DNA of 64,000 nt from JANSYL01 sp965229695. Its GTDB lineage: Bacteria; Pseudomonadota; Alphaproteobacteria; Rhodobacterales; Rhodobacteraceae. Below are positions 43,006 through 52,075 of the stretch, one piece after another (the first letter of the stretch is position 1; the number at the start of each line of letters is the position of its first letter). A model generated the notes under the pieces. It saw nothing but the letters and a program-made list of their open reading frames with translations. It had not been told where the DNA came from and ran no database searches. The position numbers and the translations under genes were made by a program. The stretch is from positions 2,170,001 to 2,234,000 of the forward strand of contig OZ245921.1 in NCBI GenBank assembly GCA_965229695.1, read 5' to 3'.

Positions 43006-43806
43006 ATGGCTGATACCGCTAATCTGGTCGAAGAACGCGAGATTGACCGCTCGCAAATGAAGGTCTCCGATGAGGTGGCCATTGAAATTCAGGGCATGAA
43101 CAAGTGGTACGGCACGTTCCACGTGCTGCGTGACATCAACCTGACCGTGAACCAGGGCGAACGGATCGTGATTTGCGGGCCTTCCGGCTCGGGCAAATCC
43201 ACGCTGATCCGGTGCATCAACGCGCTGGAAGAGCATCAGCAGGGCTCGATCACCGTCGATGGTACGCTTCTGTCGAATGACCTGAAGAACATCGACAAGA
43301 TCCGGTCCGAGGTTGGGATGTGTTTCCAGCACTTCAATCTATTCCCGCATCTGACGATCCTAGAGAACTGCACGCTGGCCCCGATCTGGGTGCGCAAGAC
43401 GCCCAAGAAAGAGGCCGAAGAAACGGCGATGTATTTCCTGGAAAAGGTGAAGATCCCGGAACAGGCCGATAAATATCCCGGCCAGCTTTCCGGTGGTCAG
43501 CAGCAGCGGGTGGCCATCGCCCGGTCACTGTGTATGCGACCGCGGATTATGCTGTTTGATGAACCGACCTCGGCGCTTGATCCGGAGATGATCAAAGAGG
43601 TGCTGGATACGATGATCCAGCTCGCCGAAGAAGGCATGACCATGCTCTGTGTGACCCATGAGATGGGCTTTGCCCGTCAGGTCGCCAACCGCGTGATCTT
43701 TATGGATGCGGGTCAGATCGTGGAGCAGAATGAGCCGGAAGAGTTCTTTACCAATCCGCAATCGGATCGGACCAAGCTGTTCCTGAGCCAGATCCTGGGC
43801 CACTAA
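43006..43806 (+). CDS. bztD: Amino acid ABC transporter ATP-binding protein
   Basis: The 266-residue ATPase (BztD/AapP type) drives the importer. Walker A GPSGSGKST near residue 62, Q-loop CFQHFNLFPHL, signature LSGGQQQRVAIARSL, Walker B IMLFDEPTSALDPE and the H-loop CVTHEMGFAR are intact. AAGGAGG is 9 bases before the ATG. It is last in the bztABCD operon. Confidence 0.95.
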   Translation: MADTANLVEEREIDRSQMKVSDEVAIEIQGMNKWYGTFHVLRDINLTVNQGERIVICGPSGSGKSTLIRCINALEEHQQGSITVDGTLLSNDLKNIDKIRSEVGMCFQHFNLFPHLTILENCTLAPIWVRKTPKKEAEETAMYFLEKVKIPEQADKYPGQLSGGQQQRVAIARSLCMRPRIMLFDEPTSALDPEMIKEVLDTMIQLAEEGMTMLCVTHEMGFARQVANRVIFMDAGQIVEQNEPEEFFTNPQSDRTKLFLSQILGH

Positions 43807-43843
43807 AAGATTGGGATCGGCCCCGGACGGGGCCGACCGGGTG

Positions 43844-43878
43844 CGGGGCGCCGCGGGCATCGAGCCCGCAGCGCCCCG
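43844..43878. terminator. Strong GC hairpin between convergent bztD and the SixA-like gene
   Basis: A 15-bp stem with one mismatch (43844-43858 with 43864-43878, loop ATCGA) lies between two converging genes. It has no T-run on either strand, so it may stabilise 3' ends or terminate with help. A second short GGCCCC/GGGGCC stem is at 43819-43834. Confidence 0.55.
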
Positions 43879-43921
43879 TCTGCCTTCGGCGACCATATTT
43901 TCAGGATAAAGATTTGGGGGG

Positions 43922-44434
43922 TCAGCTTGGATCTGGCAGATCCCTGGGGACAACGAAATGAGCGACCTGGCCGAGCCCGGGGGTGATTTCGGCCCAATCC
44001 TGGGCGTCGAAGTTTAGGACTGTTGTGGCCCCGGTTGGGTAAAAGCCAAATTTTTCGTGGGTGGGCGGGGTGTGGGCCAAGGACCAGGCCAGACTGCCGA
44101 TGCCAGGATTGTGGCCGATCACCGCCAGGCGCTGCCCTTCGGTGGCGCGGATAGCGTTTAGGATGTCTTGCGGCATCGCCTCGTAGATGGCGCGGGTGAG
44201 GATTGGCTCTGGCGCGTTGGGCAGTTGGGACGCGATCCCGGCCCAGGTTTCTTGTGTCCGGCGCGCGGTCGAACAGAGCACCGCGCTGGGCGTAAGCCCT
44301 TGGTCCGCAAGAAAGGCCCCGATCCTTGGCGCGGCGCGGCGCCCACGCGGGTTCAAACTACGGTCATGATCGGCCAGGCCTGCATCCCCCCAATCGGATT
44401 TCGCGTGGCGGATCAAGATCAGGGTGAGGGTCAT
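43922..44434 (-). CDS. SixA-like histidine phosphatase
   Basis: The 170-residue protein is a small histidine phosphatase (phosphoglycerate-mutase fold) like SixA, which removes phosphate from phosphohistidine. LILIRHAKSDW carries the catalytic RH, STARRTQETW a second arginine, and VIGHNPGIGSL the second histidine. The ATG at 44434 overlaps the stop of the upstream iron-sulfur gene by four bases; an earlier in-frame ATG is rejected because the family starts MTLTLILIRHAK. Its target protein is unknown. Confidence 0.88.
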   Translation of the reverse strand: MTLTLILIRHAKSDWGDAGLADHDRSLNPRGRRAAPRIGAFLADQGLTPSAVLCSTARRTQETWAGIASQLPNAPEPILTRAIYEAMPQDILNAIRATEGQRLAVIGHNPGIGSLAWSLAHTPPTHEKFGFYPTGATTVLNFDAQDWAEITPGLGQVAHFVVPRDLPDPS

Positions 44435-45084
44435 GGATGAAAGCTCCGCATATGGAAGGCCGATTGTTCGGGCAGTCGGCCATAGCTTTGACTGACAGGG
44501 CAACTGCGACGCACGGCACAGCCTTGGGTCATGCAGCTTTGGCCGGGATCGGTGTTGAGGAAATCGTGGCAGGCACCGGTGTCATAGCCCTGGTCTGAGA
44601 GGGCTTGGACCGGGCAGGTGGTGCGGCAAGGGGCGGTGCAGCTGGCGCAGGGGGGCTGTTCGGGCGGTAGCGGCAGGTCCAGCCGTTCGGTCAGGCCGAG
44701 CGCCCCGCGATAGGAGACCATGAGCCCGGCCTGATCATGTACCAAAAGGCTTACCGGGCTTTCCCAGGCGCGGCCGGAACGTTTGGCCCAGGCGATGAAC
44801 GGGTGCCAGGGTGGGCCGCCAAAGGGGAAATAGGCTTTGCCGCCCAGATCGCAGGCCAGTCGCCCTATTATCTGGCGCGACCAATGATCGAGCGGGTCGG
44901 ATCTGGCGCTGGTGAAGGCGGCGCTGGCGGACACCTGGGGCCAGAAGCCAGGCTCTCGCGGACCAAGGAGAAGCAGGGTCTGTATGCTGGAGGGGAGCAG
45001 GTCATCTTCGGTTGGATGAAACGCGCCAAAGATTGCCAGATGCTGCTTGGCGGCCAAGGTTTCGATGCTGCGATAGCTGGTCAT
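44431..45084 (-). CDS. Ferredoxin-like 4Fe-4S protein (QueG-like cysteine motifs)
   Basis: The 217-residue protein has cysteine spacing suited to Fe-S clusters: CASCTAPCRTTCP near residue 147, then CHDFLNTDPGQSCMTQGCAVRRSCP. This resembles the ferredoxin half of epoxyqueuosine reductases but the protein is much shorter and lacks the cobalamin-binding domain, so it is not QueG. The role is unknown. It is translationally linked to the SixA-like gene by a four-base overlap and lies 57 bases after argB. Confidence 0.8.
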   Translation of the reverse strand: MTSYRSIETLAAKQHLAIFGAFHPTEDDLLPSSIQTLLLLGPREPGFWPQVSASAAFTSARSDPLDHWSRQIIGRLACDLGGKAYFPFGGPPWHPFIAWAKRSGRAWESPVSLLVHDQAGLMVSYRGALGLTERLDLPLPPEQPPCASCTAPCRTTCPVQALSDQGYDTGACHDFLNTDPGQSCMTQGCAVRRSCPVSQSYGRLPEQSAFHMRSFHP

Positions 45085-45141
45085 GGAAAAAGCCTAGGCG
45101 CAACTTGAGGCCGAGGCGAGAGAAACCGTGGCACCGAGCTG

Positions 45142-45999
45142 TCAGGCGCGGATCATCGAGCCCGCGCCGTGATCGGTGAAGAGTTCCAACAAAACCGCAT
45201 TGGCCACGCGGCCATCGACGATGGTGCAAGCCCGCACGCCGCTGCGCACGGCGTGTAGCGCGGTTTCGGTTTTAGGGATCATGCCACCCGCGATGACGCC
45301 GGTTTTTGTCATCTCTTCGACCTCAGCGGCGCTGAGGGCCGTGACGACCTGACCATTGGCGTCCTTCACGCCAGCCACATCCGTCAGCAGAAGCAGGCGG
45401 TCCGCTTCAAGCGCGGCGGCGATGGCACCGGCGGCGGTATCGCCATTGATGTTGAAGGTTTCGCCATTGCGACCGGCGCCCAAGGGGGCGACCACGGGGA
45501 TCATGTCATCGGCGAAGAGGTTCTTCAGAACACTGGTGTCGATCTTTTTCGGCTCACCCACAAAGCCCAGGGCCGGATCGGCGGGGTCGCAGGTGATCAG
45601 GTTGGCATCTTTACCCGACAAGCCCACAGCCTGCCCGCCCTGGCTGTTGATCGCTTGCACGATGCGCTTGTTCACCCGGCCCGACAGCACCATTTCCACA
45701 ACCTCGACCGTGGCGGCATCGGTGACGCGCTTGCCATTCACAAACTCGGATTGAACCCCGAGCTTGCCGAGCATGTCGTTGATCATCGGGCCGCCGCCAT
45801 GCACGACAACAGGGTTCACGCCCACCTGCCGCAGCAGCACGATATCACGGGCGAAACTGTCCATCGCGGCATCGTCGCCCATGGCATTGCCGCCAAATTT
45901 CACCACCACGATCGCATCGTCATAGCGCTGCAGATAGGGCAGCGCTTCGCTAAGGGTGCGGGCGGTGGCTAGGTAATCGCGGGTCATTTGAGGCTTCAT
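45142..45999 (-). CDS. argB: Acetylglutamate kinase
   Basis: ArgB (285 residues) phosphorylates N-acetylglutamate, the second step of arginine synthesis. VVKFGGNAMGD, PVVVHGGGPMINDML, the GLSGKDANLI segment and FNINGDTAAGAIAAAL are family signatures; the N-terminal helix typical of arginine-inhibited forms is present, so arginine feedback is plausible. A start at MTRDYLATA (five codons in) is possible. It lies downstream of engB, as in other Rhodobacterales, with 122 bases between. Confidence 0.96.
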   Translation of the reverse strand: MKPQMTRDYLATARTLSEALPYLQRYDDAIVVVKFGGNAMGDDAAMDSFARDIVLLRQVGVNPVVVHGGGPMINDMLGKLGVQSEFVNGKRVTDAATVEVVEMVLSGRVNKRIVQAINSQGGQAVGLSGKDANLITCDPADPALGFVGEPKKIDTSVLKNLFADDMIPVVAPLGAGRNGETFNINGDTAAGAIAAALEADRLLLLTDVAGVKDANGQVVTALSAAEVEEMTKTGVIAGGMIPKTETALHAVRSGVRACTIVDGRVANAVLLELFTDHGAGSMIRA

Positions 46000-46121
46000 T
46001 GATCGGATCTTTGATATGTGTCGCGCCTGGATAGGGCAGGTATCGGCCGGTGTGAAGCGGGGCAGGCGCGTATTTTGGGAAAGATGAAGGCGAAAGCGGC
46101 CCGATTGGCCCCGGCTTTGAC

Positions 46122-46775
46122 TTAGCCGAGCCCCGCGATAATCGCGCGGAGCGTGGCGATCCCATCCCCTTTTTCGGAGGAGGTGCGCACGATTTCCGGA
46201 AACGCGGCGGGGTGTTTCGAAAGCGCCTGGCGCGTAATGTCGAGCGCTTTGGCGCGATCCTTTTCCTTCACCTTGTCCGCTTTGGTCAGGACGACTTGAA
46301 ACGGGACGGCGGCCTTGTCGAGCAGGGTCATAATCTCTTCATCGACGGCTTTCACACCATGGCGATGATCGACAAGCACAAAAGCGCGGCGCAGGGTGGC
46401 GCGACCGGAAAGATAGGATTTCAGCAGCGCTTGCCAGGTTTTGACGACCGCAACCGGGGCCTCGGCATAGCCATAGCCGGGCAGGTCGACCAGATAATGA
46501 CTATCGGCCAGGGTGAAAAAATTGATCTCTTGCGTGCGGCCCGGTGTGTTCGACGCGCGGGCCAGCGATTTGCGGCCTGTCAGCGCGTTGATCAGCGTGG
46601 ATTTCCCGACATTCGACCGACCGGCAAAGCAAACTTCGGCCCGGTCGGCGGGGGGGAGACCGTTCATCGCGACCACGCCCTTGAGAAACTCCGCCCCGGT
46701 GGCGAAAAGCTTGCGACCGGCTTCGCGCGTGGCGTCGTCGGGCTCTGGTGCAATGGGGAAGGGCAGGGGGGTCAT
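46122..46775 (-). CDS. engB: Ribosome biogenesis GTP-binding protein EngB (YihA/YsxC)
   Basis: EngB, 217 residues, is a GTPase for late 50S assembly. G1 GRSNVGKSTL near residue 51, the GRTQEINFF switch, G3 DLPGYGYAEA and G4 TKADKV are present. The start overlaps the MOSC gene stop by four bases. It is coupled with yidC and MOSC in the minus-strand run. Confidence 0.95.
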   Translation of the reverse strand: MTPLPFPIAPEPDDATREAGRKLFATGAEFLKGVVAMNGLPPADRAEVCFAGRSNVGKSTLINALTGRKSLARASNTPGRTQEINFFTLADSHYLVDLPGYGYAEAPVAVVKTWQALLKSYLSGRATLRRAFVLVDHRHGVKAVDEEIMTLLDKAAVPFQVVLTKADKVKEKDRAKALDITRQALSKHPAAFPEIVRTSSEKGDGIATLRAIIAGLG

Positions 46776-47515
46776 AACAGCGTAACCGCATCGCCACGGG
46801 CGATGGGGCCCGCTTGGGTTACACGGGCGTAGACCCCGAAATCCTGATGGCCCCAGCCGCCTTCCAGGGCGCGCAGCGTGTTGGCGTCGCGGCGCCCGGT
46901 ATCTGGGTTGGCCTCGGTCGCGCGGCAGCGGGTGATGGGTTCGACCATTTCCAGTGTCGCGCCGCCGATCTTGAGGGTTTTGCCCACCAGATCAAACTCT
47001 TCCCAAAGGGCCAGCCCGCCCAGCCACAGATTGCCGCGAAACCGGCGGGGGTCGAGGTCTTGGCCCAGCTTTTGCGACAGCGCCCGCAGCGAGGCAAGGT
47101 TCAGGATCGAGACCGACGCGAAGGGCGCGTCAGACATGCCCTCAGGCGGTGCGGCGACCAGTTGAGCGGCCGGTTGGCGATCCTGAGGGTAGATCGGCTT
47201 TAGCCAGTCGAAAAGCTGGGCCGCGTCGCCAGCTTGGCCCGGCGTGATGGCAATTTCGGGCCGGTCGGGATGGGTCAGGTGGATCACCTCCCCCTCGACC
47301 CGCGCGGTGATGGCCATGAGCGACGGCCCTTTGGCCCCGCGCAGAAAATTGCGGCAGGCGCGCCAGCCTTCGCTGCTATCGCCGCCTTCTTCCAGAACCG
47401 CCCAGGCGCGATCCAGCGGAAGGGGGCGGTCAACGCTCAGATCGCAGCGCGCCAGAGGCTCGGCGCCGATGCCCTTGATCGGGTGGCGCCAAATCTGGTC
47501 AAGCCGCCAGCTCAC
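46772..47515 (-). CDS. MOSC-domain protein
   Basis: The 247-residue protein has an N-terminal beta-barrel part (IWRHPIKGIGAEPL) and a C-terminal MOSC domain with the conserved cysteine in ITRCRATEANPDTG. MOSC proteins handle molybdenum cofactor sulfur or act in N-hydroxylated compound reduction (YiiM/mARC type). It overlaps yidC upstream and engB downstream by four bases each, an order common in this group. Confidence 0.88.
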   Translation of the reverse strand: MSWRLDQIWRHPIKGIGAEPLARCDLSVDRPLPLDRAWAVLEEGGDSSEGWRACRNFLRGAKGPSLMAITARVEGEVIHLTHPDRPEIAITPGQAGDAAQLFDWLKPIYPQDRQPAAQLVAAPPEGMSDAPFASVSILNLASLRALSQKLGQDLDPRRFRGNLWLGGLALWEEFDLVGKTLKIGGATLEMVEPITRCRATEANPDTGRRDANTLRALEGGWGHQDFGVYARVTQAGPIARGDAVTLL

Positions 47516-49350
47516 TTGGCGTCAGGCTTTTTGCGCTGGAAGCTTTGCTTGATGTTGCCAAACAGGTCGGGCGTATAACCGTGCCGCTTCATGATGATGT
47601 ATTGCTGCGCGAACGTGATCATGTTGTTGGCGATCCAGTAGACCAAGAGGCCGCTGGCAAACCCACCCAACATGAACATGAATACCCAAGGTAGCCAGGC
47701 AAAGATCGCCGCTTGCGTCGGGTCCGTGGGCTGCGGGTTCAGCTTTTGCTGCAGCCACATCGAGATGCCCAGAAGGATCGGCATGATCCCGATGAAGATC
47801 AGCGCCATGATGGATGTTGGCTCGGGCGCGGCCCAGGGCAGTAGGCCGAAGAAGTTGAAGATCGACGAGCTATCGGGGGCCGACAGATCGTTCAGCCAGC
47901 CGAAGAAGGCCGCGTGGCGCAGTTCCAGCGTGACGAAGATCACCTTGTAGAGCGAGAAGAAGATCGGGATTTGCAGCAGGATCGGCAAACAGCCCGAGGC
48001 TGGGTTCACCTTTTCCTTCTTATAAAGCTCCATCATGCCCTTTTGCAGGGCCTCGCGATTGTCGCCATGGCGCTCTTTCAGCTTCTCCATCTCTGGCTGA
48101 AGCTCGCGCATACGGGCCATGGAGGCATAGGATTTATAGGCCAGCGGGAATAGCGCCGCCTTGACGATGACTGTCAGGGCGATGATGGCCAGGCCCATAT
48201 TCCCGATCAGAACGTTGAGGTTGTGCAGCAACCAGAACATCGGTTTGGTCAGGAAGTAGAACCACCCCCAGTCAATCGAGTCGATGAAGCGTTCGATGCC
48301 ACCGAGGTTCTGGTATTCGCGGATGGTTTCCCATTCTTTCGCCCCGGCAAAAAGCTGCGTGGTGACGGTTTGGGTTTCCCCTGGCGCAACCGTGACGGCG
48401 GGCAGGCGCGCCTCGGTCTGGTAGATATCCGAACCTGCCACATATTTGGTAACCGAGGTGAAGGCCTGATCGGCACCTGGGATCAGGGTGGTCATCCAGT
48501 ATTTGTCGGTAAAGCCGATCCAGCCGTTTTCCAACACCTCGACCACTTCGGCCAAGGCCCCTTCGCGGTCCAGGAAATCCATATCGGGCAGATCGTTATA
48601 GCCGATTTCATCCAAGGTGCCGTCGACCTTGCGCACCACCCCTTCGTGCAGAATGAAGAAGTTCTGCAGATCATCCGGCAAGCCGTGGCGGGCCACGATG
48701 CCATAGGGTGCCAGGCGGGCCTCGCCCGCGCCGGTGTTTTCGACTGACTGGGTGACCGAGAACATGAAGTTTTCGTCAAGCTCAATGGTGCGGCGGAAGA
48801 TCAGGCCCGCGCCATTGTCCCAGACTAGGGTGATCGGGCTGCCAACGCCCAGGGTTTCGCCGCTTTCAAGCTGCCATTCGGTGTTGGCATTTGGCACTTG
48901 GTCAAAGCTCAGATCGCCGCCAGGTGCCCACCCGTAAAGCGCGTAATAAGGCTCGGTCCCACCGACGGGCGACAAGAGGCGCACGATGGGGGAATCTTCC
49001 TCCAGCGTTTCGTTGTAGTTGCGCAGCGACAGGTCATCGATGCGCCCCCCAATAAGCGAGATCGAGCCTTCCAACGTGTCGGTCTCGATCGGGATACGGG
49101 CCGCTTCGCTGAGCGCCACGGCGGTGGTGGCCTCGGGGTCGATGATCTCTTCACTGGTCGGTGCGTCAGCGGCGGGGGGCAGCAGTGCCATGCCGGTGTC
49201 ACTCGAAGCCGTGCCGTCATCATTCACGATGACCGCAGGCGCGTTGAGATCGGGCTCAAGCTCGGGCGGCGGGAATAGCAGGTACCACACAAGGATAACG
49301 GCGAAACTCAGCGCTGTTGCAAGGATCAGGTTTTTGTTCTGACCGTCCAT
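47512..49350 (-). CDS. yidC: Membrane protein insertase YidC
   Basis: YidC (612 residues) inserts and folds inner membrane proteins, alone or with SecYEG. It has an N-terminal TM (MDGQNKNLILATALSF start), a large periplasmic domain (about residues 50-340) and five C-terminal helices, including KPMFWLLHNLNVLIGNMGLA and NPASGCLPILLQIPIFFSLY. The ATG at 49350 was preferred to one 39 bases upstream because it gives the usual N-terminus. Its stop overlaps the MOSC start. Confidence 0.95.
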   Translation of the reverse strand: MDGQNKNLILATALSFAVILVWYLLFPPPELEPDLNAPAVIVNDDGTASSDTGMALLPPAADAPTSEEIIDPEATTAVALSEAARIPIETDTLEGSISLIGGRIDDLSLRNYNETLEEDSPIVRLLSPVGGTEPYYALYGWAPGGDLSFDQVPNANTEWQLESGETLGVGSPITLVWDNGAGLIFRRTIELDENFMFSVTQSVENTGAGEARLAPYGIVARHGLPDDLQNFFILHEGVVRKVDGTLDEIGYNDLPDMDFLDREGALAEVVEVLENGWIGFTDKYWMTTLIPGADQAFTSVTKYVAGSDIYQTEARLPAVTVAPGETQTVTTQLFAGAKEWETIREYQNLGGIERFIDSIDWGWFYFLTKPMFWLLHNLNVLIGNMGLAIIALTVIVKAALFPLAYKSYASMARMRELQPEMEKLKERHGDNREALQKGMMELYKKEKVNPASGCLPILLQIPIFFSLYKVIFVTLELRHAAFFGWLNDLSAPDSSSIFNFFGLLPWAAPEPTSIMALIFIGIMPILLGISMWLQQKLNPQPTDPTQAAIFAWLPWVFMFMLGGFASGLLVYWIANNMITFAQQYIIMKRHGYTPDLFGNIKQSFQRKKPDAK

Positions 49351-49482
49351 GTTTTCTTGGACCCCGCTATTGATGTCAGAGGGGTTCAACAGATTGGGCT
49401 GGCAAAGGTCAAGGGGCGTTTTCGGCGCGCTTCGGTGCGGGTGCCCGGCATGGCGGATCAGCGATGGGATATCTGGCTGGTG

Positions 49483-51054
49483 TCAACCCACCTGGCGCTG
49501 CGGCTCGTGCCGCGATGCTGGCCGGTGGTCTTGTGCATTTATCCAGGCTTCAGTGTCCTCAAATGGCATGGGTTCGGCGATCAGAAAGCCCTGGCAGTAG
49601 CCGCAACCCTTTTGCGCCAGCAGGGTTTGAACCTGGGCCGTTTCGACGCCCTCGGCCAGGCATTCCACGCCCAAATGTCGCGCGATGGATAGGATCGCGT
49701 CGACCATGGCATGGGTTTCGGACTCCTCGTCCAATGCTTTGATAAAAGATCGGTCGATCTTGATCCGGCTCACCCCAAAGCGCGGGATCGCGGCGAGCGA
49801 GGCTTGCCCAACCCCAAAATCGTCCAAATCCAGCCTTATGCCGCAAGACTTGATACGTTCCAGCGTGGCGATTACGGCATCATCGCGGTTTTCGGCGGCA
49901 ACGGTTTCCAGGATTTCCACGATCAGCCGGTTTGGGCGCAGATCGAAGCGGTCCAATTCCCACAAGATCTGTTCGACCAAATTGGGGTCACGCAATTCGC
50001 TGGCCGAGAAATTGACCGAAACGGTTGGCACGTCCAGCCCTGCATCGTCCCAGGCCCTAAGGGCGGTCAGGGATTGGCATAAGATTGTATGACCCAGCGT
50101 CGCCATCTTTCCTGCGCTTTCGACCGCGCCGAGAAAGTCCTTGGGTAGCAGGATTCCACGATCCGGGTGGTGCCAGCGGGCCAAAGCCTCGAACCCGCAG
50201 AGCCGGTTGGTCTTCGCGCCTATCTGAGGTTGGAACCAGGCCCGGATTTCACCATTTGCAAGCGCCGCTGCCACCTCATCGACCAGTTGATTGCGCATGG
50301 CGCGTTCGCGGAGCAGGCCGGGGGTATAGGCGCGCACGGTGTTTGGGCCGATGCGGTGGGCTTCGGCCAGGGCTGCTTCGGCGGCAACCAGCGTTGCGGC
50401 GGCGCAATCGGCGGCGTCCCGCAACAGGCCGGAATGCCCGATGCAGGCGGTGAGCCGTACATGCACGCCATCGATCACCATTGCTTCGCCCAAGGCGGCC
50501 CGTAACCGGCCCACAATGGTCTCCCTAAGGCCCAAACGCGCGGCCGGGATCGGGTGTAACACGATGCCAAACCGCACATCACCAAGGCGGGTGATCAAAT
50601 CATCGCGGCGCAGGCAGGTTTCGAGCCGCTCATAACACCGCTGAGCAAGAGCGGCGGTATGGTCCGCGCCCCAACGGTCGATCAGGTTTTGCCAATCGTC
50701 CAACTCGACCAGGATACAGGCGGAACTGCGATGAGGGATGCCGTCCACACGATCAAGCATGGCCAACAGCGCCTCCTGCCCCGGGGGGGCCTGTCCTGTT
50801 GGGCCAAGCGCTGCGGGAACGCCTTGCGTCGGCGCGACGAGGGCCTGAAAGGCCAAGAGTGCAGGCAGGAGAAACGCAGTGAGGGTGACGATATCGCCAA
50901 GCTCCAACCATATCGCAGTGACAGCGAAAAGCGGAAACAGGGCCAGCGTATCAATGCGGCTTAACCCGGCGCGAAGCCGAAGAGTAAATCGCCTCCACAC
51001 GCTGATTGCACGCTCTGCCATGGCCAAAATCCCCAGGAAAGACGCGCGCGTCAC
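49483..51054 (-). CDS. Membrane-anchored EAL protein with degenerate GGDEF domain
   Basis: This 523-residue protein should hydrolyse cyclic di-GMP. Two TM segments (about residues 35-73) lead to a GGDEF domain whose active motif is reduced to RLGDVRF (residues 156-162), so it likely does not make c-di-GMP. The EAL domain (from about residue 258) keeps FEALARWHHP with E289, VSVNFSASEL, ILETVA, DLDDFGVGQ, KIDRSF and AEGVET, the metal and catalytic set, so phosphodiesterase activity is likely. An internal ATG at 51021 is an alternative start. It lies between ttcA and yidC. Confidence 0.9.
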   Translation of the reverse strand: MTRASFLGILAMAERAISVWRRFTLRLRAGLSRIDTLALFPLFAVTAIWLELGDIVTLTAFLLPALLAFQALVAPTQGVPAALGPTGQAPPGQEALLAMLDRVDGIPHRSSACILVELDDWQNLIDRWGADHTAALAQRCYERLETCLRRDDLITRLGDVRFGIVLHPIPAARLGLRETIVGRLRAALGEAMVIDGVHVRLTACIGHSGLLRDAADCAAATLVAAEAALAEAHRIGPNTVRAYTPGLLRERAMRNQLVDEVAAALANGEIRAWFQPQIGAKTNRLCGFEALARWHHPDRGILLPKDFLGAVESAGKMATLGHTILCQSLTALRAWDDAGLDVPTVSVNFSASELRDPNLVEQILWELDRFDLRPNRLIVEILETVAAENRDDAVIATLERIKSCGIRLDLDDFGVGQASLAAIPRFGVSRIKIDRSFIKALDEESETHAMVDAILSIARHLGVECLAEGVETAQVQTLLAQKGCGYCQGFLIAEPMPFEDTEAWINAQDHRPASRHEPQRQVG

Positions 51055-51116
51055 GGCGCAGTCTTTCCGGCAAGGCTTAATGGTGAATGGCTGATAAGCC
51101 CTTAACGGTCAGCGGA

Positions 51117-51965
51117 TCATTCGGTTGGATTTTGGGCATCCGTCCGGCGCATCAGCCCGGCAAAGTCAAAAAGCTCTGGGTCCAAAAGATGGGATGGTCG
51201 TGCGGACATTAGGGCTGAGAACATCTTTTGCCGCCGCCCGGGCGCTTTGGCCTCCCACCCGTCCAGCATCGCTTTGATCGCCTGGCGTTGAAGCCCATCT
51301 TGGCTGCCGCATAGATCGCAGGGGATAATGGGATAGTTCATCGCGCGCGCGAAGCTGTCGCAATCCACCTCGGCCACATGGGCCAAAGGCCGCAACACAA
51401 ACAGGTCGCCTTCGTCATTGACCAGTTTCGGCGGCATCGTGGCCAGCTTGCCGCTATGGAACAGGTTCAGGAAAAAGGTCTCTAGAATGTCATCGCGGTG
51501 ATGACCCAAAACCACCGCGCTGCACCCTTCCTCGCGTGCGATGCGATAGAGATTCCCGCGCCGCAGCCGTGAACAAAGCGCGCAATAGGTACGCCCCTGG
51601 GGCACCTTGTCCATGACGATGGAATAGGTGTCGGCGTATTCGATCCGATGCGGCACGCGCATCTGTTCCAAAAATTCGGGCAGGACGGTGGCCGGGAAGC
51701 CCGGCTGCCCCTGGTCGAGATTACAGGCCAAGATTTCGACGGGCAGCACACCGCGCCATTGCAACTCGGTCAAAACCGCCAAAAGCGTGTAGCTGTCCTT
51801 TCCACCCGACAGGCAAACCAGCCAGCGGTCGCCACGATTGACCATGCCATAACGCTCAATCGCCTCGCGCGTTTCGCGGATCAACCGTTTGCGCAGCTTG
51901 CGAAACTCGGTCGTTTTCGGTGCGCCATGAAACAGCGGGTGGATGTCGTCAGTGTCGTCCAGCAT
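51117..51965 (-). CDS. ttcA: tRNA 2-thiocytidine synthetase TtcA
   Basis: TtcA thiolates cytidine 32 in certain tRNAs. The PP-loop LSGGKDSY and the cysteines in YCALCSRLRRG and CDLCGSQ that hold the Fe-S cluster are present, with GHHRDDILETFFLNLF in between. The 282-residue form starting MLDDTDDIHPLF at 51965 has AAAGGG 12 bases upstream; an ATG at 51998 extends it by 11 residues without a good ribosome site. It lies in the yidC region on the minus strand. Confidence 0.94.
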   Translation of the reverse strand: MLDDTDDIHPLFHGAPKTTEFRKLRKRLIRETREAIERYGMVNRGDRWLVCLSGGKDSYTLLAVLTELQWRGVLPVEILACNLDQGQPGFPATVLPEFLEQMRVPHRIEYADTYSIVMDKVPQGRTYCALCSRLRRGNLYRIAREEGCSAVVLGHHRDDILETFFLNLFHSGKLATMPPKLVNDEGDLFVLRPLAHVAEVDCDSFARAMNYPIIPCDLCGSQDGLQRQAIKAMLDGWEAKAPGRRQKMFSALMSARPSHLLDPELFDFAGLMRRTDAQNPTE

Positions 51966-52075
51966 GGCGTCTTTGCCCTTTGGGATGTCTCGGTCCATCG
52001 GTGCGGTCGATGATTTTGTGGCCCGCTTATGCTACCTTCGCCGAATTGATTAATATTTTGAAAGGGTCTTCAATC

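Noticed and set aside
44431..45084. Epoxyqueuosine reductase queG
   Set aside because: Cysteine motifs look similar but the protein is too short and has no cobalamin-binding domain.
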